From contig MIDV01000039.1 in NCBI GenBank assembly GCA_001830245.1, forward strand, positions 1-46,413: 46,413 nt of DNA, in the 5' to 3' direction. The DNA is from Lysobacterales bacterium RIFOXYA1_FULL_69_10 (lineage in GTDB: Bacteria; Pseudomonadota; Gammaproteobacteria; Xanthomonadales; Xanthomonadaceae). A program made the position numbers and the translations under genes. Positions 28,507 to 37,000 of this stretch are shown here, one piece after another. Under the pieces are notes generated by a model. The model was not told the DNA's origin. It searched no databases and saw nothing but the letters and a program-made list of their open reading frames with translations. Every line of letters starts with the position of its first letter. The first letter of the stretch is position 1.

Positions 28507-29563
28507 CAATCACCTCTCGATCTTGAAAATCCTGATAAACGAATTCGCGGGCGTTGAGCGATAGTTGCCGGGTCGGTATGCGCCCGGAAACGAGTTCTGA
28601 GAGTAAGCGCGCTCGCGAATCCGAGGAAAAATTGGCCTCTACTGCGAGGCGGGCTGCCCTCCGCACCTCTTCGCGACGGCTGCCAATCTTGAGGCTGTCT
28701 ACAAGAGAAAGAACCTCATTCATGTCCTGAGCGTATAGAGCCCAAGGCGCATGTTGGCTAGGTGGAGCGCGTGTAATGACTGGAAGGCCCACCGCCGCAT
28801 ACTGGATAACGCGACTAGGCAGATCGAACCATCCAAGCTTTGGTAAAGCCTTGAAGTCGTATGCGCTACCTGCGTAATCTGCGAACACTTGTGGAAGGTT
28901 TAGGCCGGCAACAAAATGCGGGAGCACCGCTAATAGTGCCGGCACTCCGTACAGCTCGCCCTTGTGCATGCCGTAAGGATCGTTGAGCACTTTGCCGTAG
29001 ACGCAGATGCGGTCCGAAGCTTGGGACAGCAACTTATACCGATCTTTCTTAGCCGTGGTATGCAGGTTTCCTATAAAAACCAGGTCGCGGCGTGGAGTGC
29101 TAGCTGTAGCTTCACCCGTGTAAGACCAAATATTGGGATCAATCCAAAACGGCATGTTGATGCCGGGCTGGTGTCCTCGTGCCTGATAAAAATCCAGGAC
29201 AGGTGTGCTCCCGCAGTGCAGCACATGGTCATAACAGTCGACGACATGCCTGTAAGTTACTTCATAAAGAACTGGATCGTCGGGCAGCCACACAATGGTT
29301 TGAATCCCTGCCGCTTTAAGCCTGGATATTTGAGCCTCGGAGAGCGCGCTGGCGCGGAAATTCAGAAGTGCGTCCGGACGACCAGCCAAGACAGTTTCCA
29401 CTACTGCATCGATTCGCTCTATGTCGCGAGTCGAAGTCGTAAAGCGATGCCCGTGCCAGACTGGCCCTGTGGATACAACTTCATGCCCCAGAGCGCGGAG
29501 AGAGCCTTCAAGGGCGACGCAGACGTGTCTTTCAACGACCTCATCGAATAGCACAATCTTCAC
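28484..29563 (-). CDS. CgeB-like glycosyltransferase
   Basis: A 359-residue GT-B protein starting at GTG 29563, with GAGGG about 8 bp upstream. The CgeB pattern (spore-maturation protein CgeB family, glycosyltransferases) is visible as ALLNFRASALSEAQI, VWLPDDPVLYEVTYRHVVDC, MPFWIDPNIW, LVFIGNLHTTAKKDRYK and the C-terminal DLPSRVIQYAAVGLPVITR. An open frame continues 35 codons upstream to 29668 but the conserved part begins with VKIVLFDE. It is the first gene of the AT-richer part of the minus-strand train, after a 176-bp gap, so it may have its own promoter. The sugar and acceptor are unknown. Confidence 0.8.
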   Translation of the reverse strand: MKIVLFDEVVERHVCVALEGSLRALGHEVVSTGPVWHGHRFTTSTRDIERIDAVVETVLAGRPDALLNFRASALSEAQISRLKAAGIQTIVWLPDDPVLYEVTYRHVVDCYDHVLHCGSTPVLDFYQARGHQPGINMPFWIDPNIWSYTGEATASTPRRDLVFIGNLHTTAKKDRYKLLSQASDRICVYGKVLNDPYGMHKGELYGVPALLAVLPHFVAGLNLPQVFADYAGSAYDFKALPKLGWFDLPSRVIQYAAVGLPVITRAPPSQHAPWALYAQDMNEVLSLVDSLKIGSRREEVRRAARLAVEANFSSDSRARLLSELVSGRIPTRQLSLNAREFVYQDFQDREVIGEPESSY

Positions 29564-29567
29564 TGGG

Positions 29568-29711
29568 TTACCCTCGCTCTCCTGCACCAGATCGACGCCT
29601 GCATAGAGAACAAGCACCGTCGCCGCTTTGCGTGCCCGTTCCGTGCAAAGCTTCGCGCGAAAGCGCACCCGGACGGTGCAACGCGTTCACACGTCGCTTG
29701 AGAGATTTCAT
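29568..29711 (-). other. Small open frame upstream of the CgeB-like gene, possible frameshifted leader
   Basis: An ATG at 29711 opens a 47-codon frame (MKSLKRRVNALHRPGALSREA...) that ends at TAA 29568, just before the GTG start. A second frame from 29668 runs through TERARKAATVLVLYAGVDLV into the CgeB-like gene. Read together across a single frameshift they would form a longer, basic then hydrophobic N-terminus. It may also be a chance frame. Confidence 0.25.
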
Positions 29712-29739
29712 TCTGAATCTCGCCTAATTGCTGGGCAAA

Positions 29740-31155
29740 TCAAAACTGGAAATAGATGAAGCTCTTGACGGCCAGGGGCATGCTGGCAAGTGCCAATGCG
29801 GCAATGCCGCCAAGCACGAACGCAGCCACCTGGGGCTTGAGCGTGGGCAGGCGCGACGCCAATCGCAAGCGCGCCGAGCTGACACCGATCATCAATGTAT
29901 CGATGAAGAGCGGCAGAAGAACCGCCAGATAGGGAATCGCCGCCCGCGTGTCACCCGCGCTTACGCCGACGAACGCCTGCAGTACGTCGACGGTATCGCC
30001 GAAGTCCTGCGCACGGAACGGGATCCACGTGAGAAGCACAAACAGCTGTGTGACCGCCCAGGCCGCTGCACCCCATAGAACGGCGACCATCGCCGGGCGC
30101 GGGATGGCGCCGGTGAGCCCCGCCCAAGCCTTGTGGACCGAAAGTGCCAAACCATGCAACGCACCCCACAGGACGAAGTTCCAGCTGGCGCCGTGCCACA
30201 GGCCGCCCAGCAGCATGGTGATCATCAGGTTGCGCTGGCGCTTGGCTTCGCCTCCCCGGTTGCCTCCCAAGGGGATGTACAGGTAGTCGCGCAGCCACGT
30301 GGACAACGAAATGTGCCAGCGCCGCCAGAACTCGGTGATGCTGGTCGAGATGTAGGGATACGCGAAGTTGCGCATCAGCTCGAAGCCCAGCATCCGCGCG
30401 ACGCCGATGCCCATCATTGAGTATCCGGCAAAGTCGAAGTAGATCTGGCCGTAGAACCCGACAGTGGCCATGACCTTGGTGTGCGCATCGAACTGGCCGA
30501 CATCCGCGAACACCTGATCGACGAACGGGGAGATCGAGTCCGAGAACACGGACTTGTAGATGAATCCAACGAGGAACAGCTTCATGCCCACCAGGAACTG
30601 CGTGGAGTCGAAAACCTTCTCGGTCCTCAGCTGGGGCAGGAAGTCCGACGCCCTCACGATGGGGCCGGCCACGAGCTGCGGGAAGAATGAAATGTAGAGG
30701 CCGGTGTGGACGATGTCGCGCTCGGCGGGAATGACGCCCTTGCGTACATCCAGCACGTAGCTGATTGCCTGGAAGGTAAAGAAGCTGATGCCCACCGGCA
30801 GCAGGATCTCCAGTGTGGGCGTGGACAGCGTCACGCCAACCGACGACGCCAGTCCCAGGAGCGACTCGCTGAAGAAGTCGAAGTACTTGAAGACCGCGAG
30901 CACGCCCAACATCAGCACGACGGCCGTGATCGTGACGGCCTTCGGCGCGATGTTCTTCTCGATCATCCGCCCCGCGGCATGGCAGACAACGATCGCGAAC
31001 CACATGAGCGCAAGGAAGCGGTAGTCCCACCAGCCGTAGAACACCTGGCTTGCGACAAGAAGCAACAGGATGCGCGCCCGGGCCGAGCGCAGCGACCAGA
31101 ACGCGCAGAAGACAATGGCGAAGAAAATCAGGAACGGTACGGACGAGAAAATCAT
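29740..31155 (-). CDS. MBOAT-family membrane O-acyltransferase (AlgI-like)
   Basis: A 471-residue polytopic membrane protein that should pass acetyl groups from the cytoplasm to a periplasmic partner for glycan O-acetylation. The AlgI/DltB signature is clear: EFWRRWHISLSTWLRDYLYI (His281 region) and the catalytic-type LLGGLWHGASWNFVLWG (H321), with GISFFTFQAISYVLDV and YFDFAGYSMMGIG earlier. It overlaps the SGNH-like gene by 4 bp, matching AlgI-AlgJ/AlgX, PatA-PatB and related pairs. It is high-GC, unlike the genes just downstream. Alginate itself is unlikely because no alginate polymerase genes are here. Confidence 0.93.
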   Translation of the reverse strand: MIFSSVPFLIFFAIVFCAFWSLRSARARILLLLVASQVFYGWWDYRFLALMWFAIVVCHAAGRMIEKNIAPKAVTITAVVLMLGVLAVFKYFDFFSESLLGLASSVGVTLSTPTLEILLPVGISFFTFQAISYVLDVRKGVIPAERDIVHTGLYISFFPQLVAGPIVRASDFLPQLRTEKVFDSTQFLVGMKLFLVGFIYKSVFSDSISPFVDQVFADVGQFDAHTKVMATVGFYGQIYFDFAGYSMMGIGVARMLGFELMRNFAYPYISTSITEFWRRWHISLSTWLRDYLYIPLGGNRGGEAKRQRNLMITMLLGGLWHGASWNFVLWGALHGLALSVHKAWAGLTGAIPRPAMVAVLWGAAAWAVTQLFVLLTWIPFRAQDFGDTVDVLQAFVGVSAGDTRAAIPYLAVLLPLFIDTLMIGVSSARLRLASRLPTLKPQVAAFVLGGIAALALASMPLAVKSFIYFQF

Positions 31156-32270
31156 GGCTGCGTGCTTCCCGAATCATTCAATGCGCCTTTGAGGCGCTGT
31201 GCGAGCCAGCGCGTGTAGATGCGCGCGCCAGGCTTCATGAGGTGGCCGTCGTCGTACCAGAACCGCCTGTGGTCGAGCCTGCGCAACAGCCCCCGGTGCG
31301 CATGGACAATGCAGGCATCCTCCACCGCGGCGCAAAAACCGCGGGCGTAGGCCATGTCGTGGACGCGCGGCGTGGGCACGGAGAAATAGACCGTCTGAAT
31401 CCCAGCGCCGCCCAGTGCATTTTCGAAGCGTTGACGCCGCTGCTGGATGTTTGGCCACGGCAACTCGTCGCTTGCCACCGGCGGCTCATCCAGACTTTTG
31501 ACGGCGCCTCGCGTGCCCTTGAACCGATAGCCCTTGGAGGCACGCGTGAGGGGTGTGAACCCGCCGCTTGATGCGACTTCGTGGGCCGGGATCACCCGGT
31601 GCAGTTCGCCTACGTTGAACAGGTTGATTGCAGCGTGGGAGACGGCGTCGATCCATTGTTGCCTGAGCAGGTCCGGCTTCAAGGCACCGTTCTCGGCGCG
31701 AACAGCGGCCGCCAGGACGTCCGTGTCCAGGTATGCGAACGCCCTGTCCGAATAGCGGTTTCGCCGTAGCTGGACGAGGGGATAGCGGTCGTACTGCGGA
31801 TGGATCTCCAGAAGCAACACCTTCCTCGCCTTCCCGAAAGCGTCCCGCTCCGCGGGCTCCAGGATTGCAAGTGCGCGGTTGAGGACGCTCCAGCGTTCAA
31901 GCTGGTTCCCCCCTGGCAGGGAAAGCGAGACTACCGTCATCGCATGATGGCCTTCGACGGCCAGGTGGCGCTCCAACATGCGCTCGTCCAACCCGCGTGC
32001 GGCGTAACTGCCGCCATCGAGGATCAGGAATCCGTCGTTGTCTGGGTTCGCGAGACCGCTCCGGATCGATTGCGCGGCACGAAATGCCAAGCCCGAGGTA
32101 GAGGCATTGGGAAGGAAGCGAGGGGGTGCCAGCACATAGCCCACCAACGCCACGCCCAGTGCGGCGCCGAGGCAAAAGAGCCCGATCGTGGCACCGAGCC
32201 GCCGTTTGCCGCCCACCCGCAGCAGCTGGAGCATCAACAGCACGATAATTCCGGAAACAATCGCTAGCAC
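31152..32270 (-). CDS. SGNH-like membrane-anchored protein, probable O-acetyltransferase partner of the MBOAT protein
   Basis: A 372-residue protein from GTG 32270, chosen because AAGGA lies 9 bp upstream; TTG 32297 is the upstream alternative. It has an N-terminal membrane helix pair (about 1-55), then a periplasmic domain. GFLILDGGSYAARG could be SGNH block I (a GxS-type nucleophile), and the C-terminal FWYDDGHLMKPGARIYTRWL has the Asp/His arrangement of block V (DxxH). Similarity to AlgJ/AlgX is weak, so the role comes mainly from the 4-bp overlap with the MBOAT gene. Confidence 0.65.
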   Translation of the reverse strand: MLAIVSGIIVLLMLQLLRVGGKRRLGATIGLFCLGAALGVALVGYVLAPPRFLPNASTSGLAFRAAQSIRSGLANPDNDGFLILDGGSYAARGLDERMLERHLAVEGHHAMTVVSLSLPGGNQLERWSVLNRALAILEPAERDAFGKARKVLLLEIHPQYDRYPLVQLRRNRYSDRAFAYLDTDVLAAAVRAENGALKPDLLRQQWIDAVSHAAINLFNVGELHRVIPAHEVASSGGFTPLTRASKGYRFKGTRGAVKSLDEPPVASDELPWPNIQQRRQRFENALGGAGIQTVYFSVPTPRVHDMAYARGFCAAVEDACIVHAHRGLLRRLDHRRFWYDDGHLMKPGARIYTRWLAQRLKGALNDSGSTQP

Positions 32271-32293
32271 TTCTACTGGTCCTTGTACTGATA

Positions 32294-34000
32294 TCAAATG
32301 ACCGGCTCGCCGGGGGCAGCCGCCTCAAAGCGAAACCGCAACAGCGAATGCAGATGGTTGCCGGCCCATTCGAATGCGAGGACCTGCACGGGCTCCAGCG
32401 TGTTGGAGAAGGGCGAGTAGCTCGCACCCTGCTGTCCCGGGATGCCGGGATCGACGAGATGGATCTTGGCGCGGCGCGCAGTCAGGTTTTCGATGACCAG
32501 CCTGGCGCCAGTACGGCGGGAGGTCACGACCACGCACTTCTCTTCGATCCGGATGTCCTTGTCGGCCGGGATGTGCCAAAGGGACAGGTAATTGCGCCGC
32601 ACCGGCGGACCGGATGGGACAAGCGTGTCGACAACGTCGAACGTTCGTCCGGTAGGGCACGCGATGAGATCGCGTGTAGCGACGTGATCAGGATAGGTCC
32701 GGGTGACGGCACGTACTGCGCTAACGCCTTCCGCGCTCGGCAGGCGCAGCATCGGCAGCACCAGCTCCGGCGCAGCCCATTTCCAGCGCAACCGGGGTGG
32801 GGTCCGCACAACCGGGACGTTATGCCCCCACTTGGACCGAACGTAGCGCCTGATCGGATCGTCCTCGGCGTAGCGATATGCACCCGAGTCCACGAGCCAG
32901 TCCTCGCCATCGCAGTACAAAACGATGTTCAGGTCATCGTCGTGGCGGTGGTATGCCGAACGGTAGCCGCAGCGGAGCACCAGATGAAACGCGCTACGCC
33001 CCTCGCCAGGTGGTTGCCATGCGTCCCGGGCGATGAAGTAGCCGGCTTGCGGATACAGCACGGCGGTCTGCGATGGCGGTTGACCCTCTGCACCGTCGGT
33101 CGTCGCATACCGGAGATGCGTGTAGTCGCGCGTCTTGCGATATCGCTTGAAGTAGTTGGGGATCGGATCATTGACGGTATCCCCGATGATCGGGAGGGTC
33201 CCGTCAGGGCGCGTGATGTGCGTCAGGAAACGGATGGCGCGCGGCATCAGTGCGTCGATACGGTCGGCCAGCTCCGCGATCTCCTCGCGGGGAAAGTAGT
33301 CGAGTATCTTCAGGAATGATAGACACACGTAGGCGTGGTAGCCGGGGCTGTTCTCCACGTGCACGCCTTCTTTGGTGAACGCGAAATCCAGCTCATCGCC
33401 CAGCCGGCCCACCGCCAGCGCGAGCCAACCCCGTGCATCGGGATCGGCAACCAGAAAGTCACCGATGACAGCCAGGATGCGTGACTGCTCGATGCCGTGG
33501 TTGGTGTGGCGGGAGTAGAAGTCGTCGATTGAAAGCAGGCGGGCATGGTTGCGTATGGCAACGGCGATCTCGGCCTGGTCCTTCTCGCGAATGCCTTCGC
33601 TGGACAGGTACGCGAGCAGGAAAACGAGGTTTTCCGCCTGGTTGGCGACGGCATGGTCGTTGTGCGCGAACTCGTATTTCCGCAGTGGTCCGGCGACTGC
33701 GCGTTGCCATGTGCGCAGTGCGCTCATCGCCCAGTCCAGTGCCGAGTTGTCTCCGCTCGCGGCGTGGCGCGCGATCAACGCCGGCATGAAGCGGAAGGCA
33801 GCCACGGCCCACTGCCAGCTGCGGCTGCCTAATGGATTGGCTGACCAGTCCTGCTGGATGTCCACGGCCACTTCCGGGTAGCCATTGATGGACACGACGC
33901 CATCGTGGACCAACCTTCGACCGGCCTCGGCAAGTTTCTCGCTGCGCTTGAACCCGGAAACGCGTCCAAGGAGCGCCTTCGGCATGTGCACCTTGGTCAT
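32294..34000 (-). CDS. Heparinase II/III-family polysaccharide lyase
   Basis: A 568-residue protein with the two-domain layout of the family. An alpha/alpha-toroid N-terminal region (about 60-270) includes TNHGIEQS and GVHVENSPGYHAYV; a beta-sandwich region from about 310 on includes SAYHRHDDDLNIVLYC and DWLVDSGAYRY. Tyr221, His222 and His351/His353 are candidate catalytic or binding residues. Such enzymes cleave uronate-containing polymers by beta-elimination. No signal peptide is visible, so location is unclear; similar proteins occur in several polysaccharide export clusters. It overlaps the giant glycosyltransferase gene by 4 bp (ATGA). Confidence 0.88.
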   Translation of the reverse strand: MTKVHMPKALLGRVSGFKRSEKLAEAGRRLVHDGVVSINGYPEVAVDIQQDWSANPLGSRSWQWAVAAFRFMPALIARHAASGDNSALDWAMSALRTWQRAVAGPLRKYEFAHNDHAVANQAENLVFLLAYLSSEGIREKDQAEIAVAIRNHARLLSIDDFYSRHTNHGIEQSRILAVIGDFLVADPDARGWLALAVGRLGDELDFAFTKEGVHVENSPGYHAYVCLSFLKILDYFPREEIAELADRIDALMPRAIRFLTHITRPDGTLPIIGDTVNDPIPNYFKRYRKTRDYTHLRYATTDGAEGQPPSQTAVLYPQAGYFIARDAWQPPGEGRSAFHLVLRCGYRSAYHRHDDDLNIVLYCDGEDWLVDSGAYRYAEDDPIRRYVRSKWGHNVPVVRTPPRLRWKWAAPELVLPMLRLPSAEGVSAVRAVTRTYPDHVATRDLIACPTGRTFDVVDTLVPSGPPVRRNYLSLWHIPADKDIRIEEKCVVVTSRRTGARLVIENLTARRAKIHLVDPGIPGQQGASYSPFSNTLEPVQVLAFEWAGNHLHSLLRFRFEAAAPGEPVI

Positions 34001-37000
34001 TCGAGTTCCGTTCCCGGGACCCGGATGTTTCCTCTCGCTGCGCGCACGGCGTCGATCAGGGGCGCGATGAATCGCTCCCCCACCACAGTGAAGCGGTAAT
34101 CGGCCGCAAGTCGTTGCACTGCCTGTTGCACCTGCTGCAACCGGGTACGATCCCGCGCCATCGCACGCAGGCTTTCAAGGAGCTGCGCGGACGTGGCCAG
34201 AAGTGGATAGTCGTCGCCCAGCACCCTGCGATTGACGGGACCTGGCGCAATCAACGGCGCAACACCCATCGCGGCATACTCGAGCACCTTGGTGGACAGC
34301 TCGAGGGTCCCTTCCTCAAGCGAGGCATGTCGCCATGCCCAGCCCACGTCCATCGTTGCCAGCTGCGCCATCACCCCGCTGCGGTCGCATGCACGGTGCC
34401 AGTTGATTCCATCGCCCGCCTCAAGACGTGCCCGCACTTCGTCACGGAACCCGGGGTCGTCCAACGGATTATGGATCTTGTCACCGAACACGTGCAGTTC
34501 GACCGGGATTCCCTCCGCGCGAAGCTGGTCGAAGGTCGAGAACAGTTCGCGGATGCCCCACTGGGGCGCGAACTTGCCTGCGTAAACAAGCCGCAGGGGG
34601 CCGCTCGTAGAACACCGCGCGCTCCCTTCTCCGCTGGCGGTGTCGGGCACCATCGGCGGCAGCAGCCGCGTCTTCCCGCTGGCCAGCGGGACAAGTCGAA
34701 GTAGGTGCTGTTCCAGCTCCGGCGTCTGGCACAGAACGACCGACGAGCCTGCAACGACCTCCTCGAGGCGAGCGTGCTGGGCCGGGTCGATGTCCGACGA
34801 ATCCTGTGGGATATCGGTGAGGTACACCCAGATCCGATCGTTCAGGGCCACACGGTCGACCGCCTCGCGCGCGAGCACGAATCCGCGTAACACGATGGCG
34901 TCATAGCGTCGGACCGCATGGGCCTGCACGATGGCGTCGAGCGCCTGGCCCGGGGACCGCCGGCCGACGCCAGCATCCGGCTCGATCAACCGGACGTTGA
35001 CCGCACCCAGAAGTTCGCGAATCACGGCGGTCTGGCGGATTGGCGCCTTGAGGAACAAGTCCACGTCGACCTGGTCGCCTTCCGCCAGCACCCGGGCCAG
35101 CGACGCGGCCCAAATGGCCGAACCGTCGATCAGGTTCATGTCCAGATCGCCGTACAGCGCGACCCGCGGTCGTCGTGCGGGGGCCTCGCTGGCCGACGCA
35201 TTGTCGGGACCGGACTCCACCCCGTTGATCAGCGCGACCTCGCGATCCAGCGTTTGCGCACGGCCACTCTGGTCGCGCACCCTTCGCGCCGCTGCTTCCG
35301 ACAGTCGCGTGAAGGTTTCGGGCTCGTCATACAGCGTCCGGATGGCATCGGCCATCCCCTTCCAGTCCTCGGCACCCACGATCAGCGCAGATCGCTCGTC
35401 GACGAACTCCGGGATCGCGGACACCCTGTTGGTGACCGGAACCAGGCCGGATGCCATGGCCTCGTCGCGGGAGACACCCTGCGAGTCGATACGGGTGGGC
35501 GCCAGGAACACGCCGTAGTCGCGATGCATGCCAGCGATCTCGGCTTGGCTGAGGAATCGCTTTTCCAGGACCACGTTCCGCATGCCACGCAGCGGCTCGA
35601 CGGTCTGCTCGAACAGTCGGCCGTCGCCCACCAGCCTGAAGTGCAGTGAAGGGAAGTAGGGCTCGTTCGAGAGGTCGAGGATCGCCTTGACGGTCAGGTC
35701 GTTGGCATACGTGGGACGGGTGTAGGGTCGGATCGACAGGAGCCGCAGTCGCTGGTCGATTGCCTTCGGCCGGTACTCGAACAGATCGCCATCCACGTGG
35801 TTGTGGATGACCGTGTAGCGCGATTCATCGAGTTCGATGCCAACGTCTCGGAATGCTTCGCGTGCGAGGTGTCGCGATACGAACACAAAGGTCACGTTGT
35901 CGGGGGGCGCTGCGAAAAGTTCCCGCCAGAACGCCATGCGCTCGTTACTGCGCTGGATACCGCGCTCGCGATCGCGTTCGTCGAGGAAGCTGAACTCACG
36001 GCGGTACCACGGCTGGATCTCCGCGCCATGGATCCATACAAGGATCCGCCGCTCCGCTGCGTGGGGCTCGAGCACCGACCACAACGCCCGGTCCAGCGAG
36101 TGCGCCATGAGCGTTCGATGGGTGTTGCTGCGGATCATGAGTTCGAGATCGGCCAACTGGCCCGACACGACATCCACGCCCTCGAATTCGTCGAATGCCA
36201 TGTGGTCGTCGACGAGGCGGAACACGTCGACATCCGTCCCTTCCTCGGCATAGCCCAGTACGCGCCTGTGCACGTACGCATAGCTGTAGAGGTTGGTATA
36301 GGCCGGATAGCCGCGGCTGATGAGAAGGTGGCGACCTCGCGCCGGCACACCTGCAGCCGGCGAGGGCACGTGACCCAGCACGAGGCGCCTGAGCAGGGCT
36401 GTCCCGCTTCCCTGTATGCGCAACCCAAGCCGGACCGTGTGGGTTCCTGCAGGCGCAACCAGGCTGAGATTGGAGCTGCACGCGCGGATCGCATGACCGA
36501 TCCGCTCGCCCTTCCCGTCCAGGAAGATCATGACGAAGCTCACCAGCATCTCGGATTCAACGGCCATGTTGAACTTGCCGATGGCGCCGTCGAAGAGATC
36601 CTCCGACGGTACGGGCGAGCTGGCGTACAGGTAGACATGCCTGTCGGACGGCAAGGTGGAACGCAGGCGAAGGCCGGTGGCCTCCTGGTCCAGGCGCACG
36701 GCGCCGTGGGCATGCGACCCGACAGGCAACAGTTCGGCGAGACCGGCGGCGTCGACCGACCGGCTCGTAGACTGCTCGGCCGCAAGCACGTCCGCCGCGG
36801 TCGCGGTCTCGGCCAACCTGTGCAGCCGCTTGAGGGAAATGCCGGTCCACAGATCGGGCAAGTCGTCGACCATCTCCTGCACGTCCTGGCCGGATCCGAC
36901 CATGCAGTAGTTGTATTCGTCGACGGAACAGGCCCCCTCAAGCACTCGATCCGGGGCGTCACGCGCGATATCCAAGGCACTTGCCAAAGGGGCGGAGTGG

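Larger units (their letters stand above)
23920..29739. other. AT-richer block, possible transferred cassette
   Basis: From about 23,920 codon use and base composition change. By hand count, 24181-24240 is about 48% G+C and 28981-29040 about 57%, against about 67% for 23041-23100. The block covers the 3' end of the GT-C gene, the CheR-like gene, the CgeB/pyruvyltransferase fusion, the CgeB-like GT and the 176-bp gap before it. High-GC sequence resumes at the MBOAT gene. No transposase, integrase or flanking repeat was seen. Confidence 0.65.

Noticed and set aside
23900-29740. Search for insertion sequence, integrase or attachment sites around the AT-rich block
   Set aside because: No transposase or integrase gene and no obvious flanking repeats were seen by eye.
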